DNA from: Xylocopa sonorina | Lineage: Eukaryota > Arthropoda > Insecta > Hymenoptera > Apidae | DNA: 64,000 nucleotides | Direction of reading: 5' to 3' | Assembly (NCBI RefSeq): GCF_050948175.1 | Contig: NC_135202.1 | Location: forward strand, 3,100,001 to 3,164,000 | In this document: positions 26,501-38,500 of the stretch, piece by piece | Position numbering within the stretch: position 1 is the stretch's first letter | Layout: the number at the start of each line of letters is the position of its first letter | Notes under the pieces: generated by a model | What the model was told of the DNA's origin: nothing | Seen by the model: the letters and a program-made list of their open reading frames with translations, nothing else | The model's database searches: none | Position numbers and translations under genes: made by a program

Positions 26501-29500
26501 CCAAACGCTACACGAAGAGGAACATCGCATTTGTATGTACCGAGTTTAATAATAAATAGGCCGGAACAAAAGTAACAAAAGCTTGACTAATAATAGCGCA
26601 CTTGCCTCGCATTCTAATTTGACTGTGGACCCCTCGAGGACCTTGAGCTGACCTGGCAAGATCTTCGTGAACTCCGGAAGATCGACGGTCTCGCTAACCT
26701 TCACGGAATTCGTCATCGTCACCGACTCGCCCCAACCATAGCGGTTCCTCGGCGTCACCTGGAACTTGTACTCCCCGCCAGGCTTCAGATTGAACGCGTC
26801 GAACGCGTTTATCGGCGTCATACCCAGCTGGTGACAAAATAACGAAAATTAGAAATTGTTCCAAGAGGTGGATCATTAATCATCAATAATTAAATAATTA
26901 ATATATAGCTTTATCCTGCTGCTTTGAGAACTATGACAGCTTAATGTTAACTGGTTGCAGGTAATGTGTAACTCTGATGGTATATTTTTTCAAAATGGCA
27001 CTATTTTTGTGTTTCTCCTCGTGTAGAGAAATTATTATTGAAAGGAAGAGAAGAACAGAAATGAAAAATAAGTTATTGTTAAAGTTGACACAAGTGGTTC
27101 CTCCTACTTGGTTCCTTGAATATTGAAAATTACTTGAATCCTTGATACTTTTTCAAATAATATGTAACTCTGAGAATACATTTTTACAAAATGGTACTAT
27201 TTTTGTATTTTTTTTTCTAGTAGAGAAGTTATTATTGAAAGAAGAGAGGAACAGAAATGAAAAATAAGTTATTATTAAATGGGTGGTTTTCTTACCCGGT
27301 TCCTTGAAAATTGGCGGATTGTAAAAGCGAGAAGATTCATGTTAGCATATAAAGATTCATGATAGTTTTAATATATGAGGCCTTGAGGTGTCTCAAAGAA
27401 GTTCATGTCCAGTTACACAATCTTCAAGTTCTACGTGCGAATTCTAGGCTTCTCGTAAATTTGATCGACCGACCTTTGGATACTTCTCTAATGTGTAATT
27501 GCAGGAAAATCTTGTTCAATTTTATTTCTGATTCCTTGATTCATCAGACATGCGCTTCTTCTTTGCAAAAATTTTGAATTATGTCAATAACCATATTGTA
27601 CCTCGACCCATCGTGCACCACCGTCGCTGCCCAGCAACCAAGCGTCGACTCTGTAAGCGATTACAGGCGCGGGACCATTCCTTTCCGCCTTTCCCCAACT
27701 TAATGACAACCAATTCTTCCCTCCGTCGACCACCACTGGCTCACTTGTGATTGGCCCTGGGACATCTATCAAAAATGATCATCCATCCGTTAATCTACTT
27801 TATACGAATTTTTGCACGAATCTTTGGTCAGAGAATATACAAATTGTTCGTTCGGAAATTAGAAATCCTTGGAAGGAAAACGTATAAATACAAGAAAAAT
27901 TTATATTTCTCTCAGAGTAATAAATATTTTAAAAATATTTATTTAAAGCTGACTATAAAGTCGGGTATGTAAATTGAAATTGAATTTAAATACCGCGATT
28001 AGCAAAATAATTGCACGAATTTGCGGTGTATTATTAATATTTCAGCGCTATTTGTCACAATTCCAGATGCCACCCAGAAGTCACGCTAACCTCTGTGCCC
28101 GTACAAATACTCCAAAAAGTCCGTTATCAAACAATTCTTCTCAGACCACGACCGCCTCAGATGAGAAATTGTCAGGTTTTCATCCCCGCTCACGACGATT
28201 CCATGATCGTGCGGCTTCATTCTTGCACTACTTTCATTTCACGTATCTTTGCAACTCTTCATCGATCACGAAACTCTTCCTTCGCTTCGAGAAATTCCTG
28301 GGAAGTCCATAACACTCGACGTAATCCCTTGGACTTGTTTAAAATAGTCGAAACGCGTACCGAGGGAAGAAGAAAAAGAAGGGGTCAAGGTGTTTCTTCT
28401 TTTCTGTTTTTCTGCTCAAGGCTCGCGGGTACGAAAAAAAAGTAGGGCACGCGGAATGTCTGGCGTCCCGACGCCGACTGAATTTCGAATTTGTGGACGC
28501 ACGGAGATGTCGGAGGAACGCGTGAGAGCGAGGCAAACGAAAATAACCCGCGAGAGGTGTTCGCACGAAAATGTAGGTGGTGTCGCGGGTTTGTCCGCGA
28601 AAACCACCTTGTTGGAACCGTGTCGTCTATTTCGATCGATCGTTCGCGGACTGATCGATCATCGACACTCGAAACGACCGCTTTCCCTCGTAATTCCGCG
28701 TCAACGTCCGTGTTTGCGACATTTTGACGTTAATGTGTCACGGTTTATAGTTACACGGACTTGTTGGCAATTGTGGTCGGTCGAGGGATGGCATTGACGA
28801 TGATTTAACGCGGCGACTATTCGTAATCTCGATTCGAACGATCATCCGTACGTGTTATTCCGATATTAATAAAACGGATCGCATTTTTCCCGCGCGTACA
28901 CTCTTCTGTTCTCCGTTTCGCCTTTTCGAAGTAGAAAAGGGTCGTTGAAAGCCATTGAAATTTTTAGGACAGCGATTCGTTGGAGGATGCTCTCTCTAAA
29001 ATTACAAGTTCCGTAATACGAGCTGAGATGTTTATTTATTGAACGGCCTAGTTCGAGAAATTGCATCGTCCGCTCTGTTTATTTTTGCATATATTCTGGC
29101 GATCGAAGGAAGCTTGTTAAGCGTTCAAAAATTCTGCCCGTTCGATTTTTGACGAGGAACCGAGGTACGAGTAACTCGCGTCAAATTAATCTCCGGCTAA
29201 CCCTTGAGACTAATTTGAGAATCGCGGTTCCCTTCCAACATTCGTGATACTCTCTTCTGCGTTCGGTGTACGCATTTAATCGTGTCATCTGGGTTCCATT
29301 TTGTTCACTGCCGGCGTGATATATAGGGTTTGTTTCATTTTTGCGTGGCGTTCAGTAGTGTATTATATTTTAAAGGTTTAGTCAAGAAACCGCCACGCTT
29401 GGCCCTGTTCCAGCCTCGAATTCAGCTGTTCGTGAACTGGAGATGTTTCTAGTCTACCGCGAAGGATAAGGACGACTAGATTTGATTTATATGCTGTTTT

Positions 29501-32500
29501 GTAAATAATACAATGGTTCAACAATGCTAGAAAATTATTGTTCATTCATACCACTTGTTCTGCATATTTCTTCATTCACATTAACATTTGTATGAAAAGT
29601 TACTTTTTCAAATTCAATTAAAGCTGAGAGATTATGAAGAAGGCTTGTTTACATTATATTATGCAATCAGTATATTAAATATATTATTCCTTCAATGTGG
29701 CATCTTTAATTTTTAGAAGCATATAAATGGGACTATTAAATCCCAAAGGAGATCCAGCATGCTCTAAACGAATTAATTAATGTGTAATTGCTAAAATATA
29801 TGAAATATATTTGAAATATATATTGAAATACATATATATTATATATTTTCAACAACCGTTGTACGTCATTTTCATTGCTTGTTGCCGTAAATGAGCTGCG
29901 TTCAATTAATCAGAGGAATACCAGAAACGAGAATAGAAATTGATATCACGAAATTGCGAAAATAGGCAGCTTTTGCTTTTGGACAGACTTTTGTCTGCGG
30001 ATACTCGGGGAGCGGTGTACCGCGCAAAATGATCAGCCTAACTATTGACGTCATCTCGAGCGAAACATTAGTCCCGGGTTCGCTTGGACTAGGTCCATTG
30101 AAACTTGGGCCAAGTGTACTCGCGGAACTACATTGTACAGCCACTCCTCTCGAATTTCTAATTATAATCGCTTGATTATGCACGTTAGCATAATCAGCGA
30201 TGCTTGACACTTGTGTCCTGGCTGAGGCGCGAAAATGTAATTTCAAATATTAAAGAAGAGAACTGGTCAGAAATATTGCCATTCATCGAATTTCCGATCG
30301 TGGTTGCTCGAATTCGTTAAATTGTACATCTATTTGAAATTAACATGTGCTTACTTTTCACGTAGGAGAGTTCGTCGTCACGGCTCTCGCTGGAGAGACC
30401 AGGAAGACTTCCGATCTCGGTGCGGCTACTCAGGGTGCTCCACTCGGGTGTCAGTGACCTCGCGCGTTGCTTTACCTGAGTCGACGATCAACACAATTCA
30501 TTTCACATATCCTAGTGTAGATAGCAAAAGTTTCCCAGTTACCTTGATCGAGAAGAAACTTCTATCGCAGCCGTATCTATTCTTGAGTAAAATGCAGTAG
30601 GTGCCTTCGTCGGAGGGTACCACCCTCTTCAGAGTCAGTCGGACGTAGTCGTCGATCGTTTCTTTGTAAGATCGGAGACCATCGGTGATGTCCGTCAATC
30701 CTTTCATCCATATGACTGAAAAATAAAAGTCAGACGTAGATCAATTATTAATCGTTCGGAATAATAGCAACGATAATATGGGATTGTATATACATCTGGT
30801 GCAATTGTTACAAGTTTACGCAGTTGTGCGTGTTTTATTTTACCTTTAGGCTTGGGAACTCCAGAGAATCTGAACGAGACGCTGACGTCCTCACCCGCGT
30901 TGACGGTAATCGACTTTTCCACTGGCCTCGATACAAACATGGCTGGCTTCTCGTTGTCGGTCGTACTGGGCGAGATCACATCGATCGTGGCTATGCTGTC
31001 CACGTGGCCGTAAGCGTTGATCGCTCTGCAAATGTACGTGCCCTTCTCCGATTCGGTGACTTCCGGCAAAACCAACGTATGAACGCCAGACTCGGCGAAC
31101 GTCCTCGCTTTCGGAATCGAGACTGGCTCCCGGCTTACGCCGCGGAACCATCTTACTTCCGGCGCTGGAACGCCTGCGTCGATCATTCGTTATTAACAAC
31201 TTAACGTACATTTCTTTCTTTCAGAAATTGTTCTATTTTACGATTATGTTAGCTGATAAATTATCGCACCTTTCACTTCAACTTGCAACGCAATGGTACC
31301 GCCAGTGGGCACACTGTGGTCGCTCAAGTAGCTGGAGAACCGTGGTCTCCTCGAAGCTTCGATGTTGAAGTAGTCCTCGAAGAGGCTCTCGTGTTTGCTC
31401 GTGCTTCGTCGATCTCGTTCTTCAAAATGCACGTTTTTAAGTAGAGAGCTAAGTGTTTTATGCGTTTAGAAGTAATACTCGAGTCGATTGTTACCATTGA
31501 ATTGCACTACGTGAGATATCTCCTCGGTTTTCAGATCGTTCATCGCCCTGCAGGTGTATCGACCACTGTCCGAAGATTTCGGAGCAGCGATTTCCAGCCG
31601 GTAGATTCCGTCGTCCAGGTAACACTGCTTGTAACGATCGCCTTGTAGAATGCAACCGTCTTTCAACCAGGAGATGATCGGTATCGGATGACCGCGTACT
31701 CGGCACTCCAGGATCAATTCATTGTCAGAGTGTCGATAAGTATCTAGGATAAGCACGAAGCCTTCGAATATACTCAGACTTTCGTCTAATTTGTATAAAA
31801 ATTATATTTGTAATCATTTTTTAAAAAAAATATTCAGTCTCTTCTAAGAAGTTTTGGTATATATTGAAGTATTTAAGGTTTCACAGTTTTGTAAATTCAT
31901 GCAATTGTTTTTAAGACACAAAAGTGGGTTCATTTTCTCGATTTTAGCACAACGTATAATTTTTCACGTTAGGACCTGCGATTATTTCTTTTTCTTGATT
32001 AACTCTCTGTACTTACCTTTGATGGATTTCGTAAAGGTGGGAGGTGACAACGATGGTTTGAAATCAGGGTAAACTTTTAACGCGGATTCGGTGCTCGCGA
32101 CTCCGTGAATATTCTCGGCAACACAGGTATACAATCCGGAATCTTCGGGGTGCGCTTCATGCAATTCGAAATAAGCCATACCATTGTCGAATCGAGTTTT
32201 ATATTTGCTCGAAGTTGCGTCAAGTTTCTCGCCGTCTCTGGTCCAGTAAACCGTTGGCTCCGGGTAGCCAAGTACCGTACAAGTGAGTCTTGTCCTCATA
32301 CCAACCCCTACGGTTCTGTTCGTCAATCTTGTGCAGAACGACGGCTTTTTTCCTTTGTCGCGCGGTGCAAGCTGCGAGAAACATGCACAATATTAATTTC
32401 ACAACAACTTTCTGTGATGCTTCGACAACCTCGTAAGAGTTACAAGAGGCATTAAAATGTATCTTTTCTCAAATCGTTTAAAACAATTATATTATTATAA

Positions 32501-35500
32501 TATAGTGGAATATTTTTAACCCTTTACAGCCAGATGTCCCCTCTGAGGGGACATTGCAAGTCTAGTTAAACATATGCCACCGTAACTTTTTGAAAAATGC
32601 ATGTTTTCCTAATAAATAATTTTTTTCCCATTTGAGAATTGAAAATATGTATGTAATTACATAGACTGATTATACTTATTAATATCGTAACTTTATAGGC
32701 TACAAAATCTACCCTTACCTCATCTTTAATTGGAGGTAAATACATAGACTCGAGATCGGTTCGGAAAGTCTTCTGTCTGCTGTATTTTGGTGGTCTACTG
32801 ACGCTAACAGCAGTGATAGTCGTGTCGCTATCCCCCGTCGAATAGTCGTCGTACTTCAACAAACTGATCGATCTCGCACGAGTAATTCGATCGTCCCGTT
32901 TTCTTCTTCTCCTATAATACGACCCTGTGTCGAAGTAGTATCTGTCCATCGAGGTGTCCCTTAGTTTATAATCAAGAAAATCGTCGATCCTCTTCTTGGT
33001 TAAGGAAGTCAACGAATCTCTCCAACTGTACGACCTGGACGAGCTCGAAAGCCCTGAATCGAAGCCAGAGTCTCGCCTGTCGCGCCAGAACTCTACGTCG
33101 GAAGAAACAGGTTTGCTCCTCGATATTCTGAGCGCATCGTCCGCCATTTTTCTGAACAACTGGTCCGATTCGCCCTGCCGTAACCTCGACCAAGTATCGT
33201 CTCTTATTTGCTCTTGTCTTCGCTGACGAAGCCTGAACGATTCTTCTTCGTGCCGTCTTCTCAAGCGTTCTTCTTCTTCTTTCAACGTTCTTGCTGCTTC
33301 TTCTCTTCTTAACTCTCTGTCAGCGTCCTTCCTGCGTCTTCTATCTTCGTCTTCACGTCTCAAACGCTCCATCTCCTCTCTGTTCTGACGCTCTTCGGCT
33401 CTTCTTTTCTCTAGACGCTCTGTTTCCTTTCTTCTGATTGCTTCCTCGTCTTCTCTCCACTGTTTCTCTGCTTCTTTCCTTTTTCTTCGCCGCTCGTCTT
33501 CTTTTTGCACTCTTTCTTCTTCTTCTTTGCGCAGTTTAGCTATTTCGTCTTGTCTTCTCTGTTCGCGTTCTTGTCTTCTACGTTCTCGAGTTTCGTCATC
33601 CTTTCGTAACCGTTCCTCTTCGGCTCTCCTGATTTTCTCTGTTTCTTGTCTGATCTGCTTTTCTTGCTCCTCCCTGCGGCGTTTCGCTTCCATTCGCTTC
33701 TGTTCTTCTCTTTCTTGTTCTCGTTTTAGTCTTTCTGCTTCCTCGGCTTTTCTACGATCTTCTTCTTCTTTTTTAAATTTCGCTCTCTTCTCTTTCGCTT
33801 GACGCTCCTCTTCTTCACGTTCGAGCCTCTCTTCTTCTTCTTTCCTCGCCCGTTCCTTTCTTTCACGTAATCGTTGCTCTTGGTTCATTTTACGTTTCTC
33901 AGCCTCCTCTCGTTCTTTTCGTTCATCTTCCTCTTGCTGCAATCGTAGTTCCTCTTTTTTTCTTCGTAGTTTTTCTTCTGTTTGCTTCAAAGCATCTGAC
34001 TCAACCTTCGATTTTTCAATTTCTCCCTGCTTCAATTTCTCGTCTTCCTCTTTCTTTTTACGGGATTCCTCTTCCTGTTTCTTCTTCTCGGCTGCTTCCT
34101 TCTCCTGCCGTTCCTTCTCTTCTTTTAACTTTTTAAGTTCTTCTTCCTGTTTGCGTTGCTGTTCCTCCTGTTTCAACTTCTCTGCTTGTTCCTCCTCTTG
34201 CTTTAATTTCTCACCTTCTTCTTTTTTCTTGCGTTCTTCTTCCTGTTTGAGTTTTTCTGCTTCTTCTTTTTGTTTACGCTCTTCTTCTTGTTTGACTTTC
34301 TCTGTTTCCTCTTTCTTCTTCGGTTCTTCCTTCTTTTTAACCTTTTCTGCATCCTCCTTTTTCTTACGCTTTTTATCCTGCTTTTGTTTCTCACCTTCTT
34401 TTTTCTTGCTGTCTTCTTTCTGCTTCTCCTCTGGTTTTTCTTTTTTCTTGCGTTCTTCTTCTTGTTTAAGTTTCACAGCTTCTTCATTTTTCTTAAGTTC
34501 CTCCTCTTGTTTGAGTTTTGCTTCTTCTTCTTTTTTCTTTTGTTCTTCTTCCTGTTTTAATTTCTCCGCCTCCTGTTTCTTTTTATGCTCCTCTTCTTCA
34601 AGTTTCAGTTTGTCTGCCTTCTCCTTTTTCTTACGCTGTTCTTCTTGTTTTAATTTTTCCGCCTCTTCTTTCTTCTTAAGCTCTTCTTCTCGTTTTAACT
34701 TTTCAGCTTCTTCTTTCTTCTTTCGCTCTTCTTCTTGCTGCTGTTTTTCAATTTCTTCTTTCTTCTTAAGCTCTTCTTCTTGTTTTAACTTTTCAGCTTC
34801 TTCTTTCTTCTTTCGCTCTTCTTCTTGCTGCTGTTTTTCAATTTCTTCTTTCTTCTTAAGCTCTTCTTCTTGTTTTAACTTTTCAGCTTCTTCTTTCTTC
34901 TTTCGCTCTTCTTCTTGCTGTTGTTTTTCAATTTCTTCTTTTTTCTTACGCTCTTCCTCTTGTTTCAGTTTTTCAGCTTTTTCTTTCTTCTTGCGGTCTT
35001 TTTCTTGCTTCAGTTTCTCTGCTTTTTCCTTTTTAATACGCTCTTCTTCTTGCTTCAATTTGTCTTCTTCCTCCTTTTTCTTACGCTCTTCCTCTTGCTT
35101 TAATTTCTCGGCTTCTTCTGTCTTCTTAAGCTCTTCTTGAAGTTTCAATCTCTCAGCCTCCTCTTTCTTTTTACGCTCCTCTTCTTCTTGCTTTAATTTC
35201 TCTGTTTCCTCGGTTTTCTTACGGTCTTCCTCTTCCTTTAATTTTTCAGCTTCCTCTTTCTTTTTACGCTCCTCCTCTTCAAGCTTCAACTTTTCTGCTT
35301 CTTCTTTTTTCGTACGCTCTTCCTCTTGCCTTACTTTCTCGGTTTCCTCTTTCTTTTTACGTTCCTCTTCTTCAAGCTTTAACTTTTCGGCTTCTTCTTT
35401 TTCCTTACGCTCTTGTTCCTGTTTCAATTTCTCAGCCTCCTCCTTTTTCTTACGCTCTTCTTCTTGTTTCAATTTTTCAACTTCCTCTTTCTTTTTACGC

Positions 35501-38500
35501 TCCTCCTCTTCAAGTTTCAATTTTTCCGCTTCCTCTTTTTTCTTACGCTCCTCTTCTTCAAGCTTCAATTTTTCCGTCTCTTCTTTTTTCTTACGTTCCT
35601 CTTCTTGCTTTAATTTCTCAGCTTCCTCTTTCTTCTTACGCTCCTCCTCTTCACGTTTCAATTTCTCAGCTTCCTCTTTCTTCTTAATTTCCTCCTCTTG
35701 CTTCTGTTTTTCATCTTCTTCCTTCTTTTTACGCTCATCTTCCTCTTGTTTCAATTTCTCAGTTTCCCTCTTGTCAACTTCTTCTTGCATCTTTTGTTTT
35801 TCTTCCTTCATCTCTATCTCTTCCACCTGCTCCTTAATCTCTTCTGTCTTCTTCTTCTTCTTATCTTTCTTCTTCTGTTCATCCTTTTCATATACCACTT
35901 TGATATTTAACAATTTATCACGAAGTAAATTAATATCATTCATCAAGTTTGTAACAGGCGTTTCCAGTTCCACGAGCCCTTCGCCACTTAAATTCTCCTT
36001 CCAGAACGTCTCGACTTTCTCAGTGGATGCTTCCAGTTCGTACAAACTCGGTATCAAAGTCCTCAACATGCCAACAATGTCCGCCGCCTCTGAATAAGAG
36101 GAATCGGCTACAGGTTTATCAGCAGACTGTTGTTGAATCACAGAAATCGCGTTTCGAAGTTTCTTCAAAGAATCTATCATCGATTCTTCAAATTTATTTC
36201 GCTCTAACACACTTTGAAAGCCCTGTTTAAGTTCCGCAAGTGGCTTCGCCAACATCTTCAGCGCTTCGTTCTCTATTTGAATCTCAATACCCAGCAAACC
36301 GTGATAACTGTTTATCTTATTATCAATCGACTCGATGGAATCGTTGATCTCCTTAATAGAATTCACCAATCTCGTCGACAATCTCGCAGCTTCTTCCACC
36401 GAGACAGTCGTCTCTCTCTTCAACAATTTCTTCCGCTGTTTCATAGAAACGATCTCCAAAGCCGACTGCAGCTCCTTCAACGGTTTCTCCAGATTTTCAA
36501 GATACACCGTGGAAGATTCCTCCACGGTCATAATTTTTTCCTTCAGTCGAACCAGAGGCTTAGCTAGAATCCCGATTATCGTCTGGTCCGTTATCGCGGA
36601 CTTTTGTATTCTCTCAGCAGCCTGCTCTTCGATTCGCGATATACTCTTCTCGAGATTCGAGAGGGATTCCACAATGGCGTCGATGGTAGCTTCCTCCTCG
36701 TCCATGGTCATGTCGGTTTTATTCTTCAGCACCAAGAAGCTCTCGTGAACTTCGGCGAGCGGTCGCACCAAACTCTTCACAGCTTCGTATTCAGCCTCGT
36801 CTTCCACCTTCTCATCTCCGCTGAACCGTTCCTTCATCTCAATGATCGTCGACTTTATAGCTTCCACCGGTTCCACCAGTTTCTCGACTATGGACCAATC
36901 CGGCGTCGTGATCCTCGAGAGTTCCTCGGCAACCCCAGACTCGGGTTCCATCACGACGCATTCCTTAATCTCAGCTATGGATCTCTCTATTTCCTGCAAC
37001 GGCGCCGTCAGACACTCCGCAATCCAGTTGGTCGACTCTTCCGGGATCGGTTCCACGTCTGGCGACATCACACGCTCCTCGAGCACAGCGATGCTTCTGT
37101 GAAGCGTCATCAATGGCTCGGCTAACGCTGTCAGCAAGGTAACTTCGTCCACCGTCCGATCCACCGTGGACTCGACCAGCATGCGATTCTCGATCACCGC
37201 GATCGACTTGCACAGTTCCTCCAAAGGCTCGATCAACGGATTCAAAGTAGCTTCCTGCCTTCCATCACCGACGAAGGACTTTTCTCTAGCAGATTCGATG
37301 GCGGTTTGCTCGAAAATCACGGATACAGCTGCGTTCTTCAGCTCTAACAGAGGCTCTGCCATTGTCATCAGCAGAGAAAGTTCGTCCTTTTCCGACAAGG
37401 ATAACGCGACTTCGTTCGCGTCCATCGACTTCCGTTCTTCGACAACTACCGCTAGACGTTCTTTCAATTCGTTGAGAGGCTTCGCCAACCCTTTCAGCGC
37501 TTGAGCTTCCTCCTCAGAAATCGACAGAGCTATTTCCGAAGGTGACTCCATGGTTCCTTGGTCCACCGTTACCGCTTCGGTGACCTGAACGTTCGGTTCT
37601 TCCATCACATCCGCCCAAGTCTTCAAGGAGGACACGTCCTCCGAAATGGTGTCCGCGGCAGGTTCGATGATCATCTGCTGGTGATCGATAGTCGCTACTC
37701 GTTCTACTAAATCGTGAAGACACTTGGCGAACGTCTCGAACGCTGTAGAACTATCGGTTTTTGGTAAATCATTCGCGACCTCTGGTATAGTTTCAGTGGC
37801 CTGTTGAATGACTGCAACGGAAGTCCTCAAGTCGGTCAGCGTTTGCGCCATTGTCTTCAGCTGGGAAACGTCCTCGACTTCTGATAAACTTCGCACACCT
37901 TCTTCGACCATGTGCTCTTGAATCTCGGCGATCGATCTCTGAAAATCTTCCAGGATGGGCTTCAGGTTAGCTTTTTCGAAGGACACTTTGTCAGCTTCTA
38001 TATCCCCCGTTGTATGCTCCTTTATGTGTTCTCCTTGAATAGCAGCGACGAATGATTTTTCTAATTGTTGCAACGGAGGTATAAGTTCGCTCAATAATGT
38101 TACAGGTTTCTTCAGTTCCGAGGTGTCGAGTGTTTCCGCTTCCTGAAGCTTTATTTCTTCTATCGTGGAAATGGATTCTTGCAGGAGCTTTGCAGGGACC
38201 AAGATACTTTCTGATGCTTCAGCTTTCATTGGTTGTTTCAACTCTATCGTTCCTATGATGGTAGAAATTAGTTTTGGCCTTGAAATAGCCGCGGAACATT
38301 GTTTCTTCAGTTCTTCTACAGCTTTTCCAAAGACTTGCAACGCGGATGCGTTATCGATGTCCAAAATTTGTTGCCTAGGTTCCTTTATAGTCGCTAATTG
38401 TTGAACCACTGCTACGGACGTCCTCAAATCGCTCAACGATCGTTCCAGATTTTTTACCGCCATCAAATCTTCCGCGTCTTCTGCTGAAGTTAGCGTTTCT

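Noticed and set aside
34151..35140. 329-residue plus-strand frame rich in Ser, Phe and Cys
   Set aside because: It is the antisense of the K/E/R repeats of the giant exon. Lys/Glu codons read backwards give Phe/Leu/Ser, and there is no domain or splice context.
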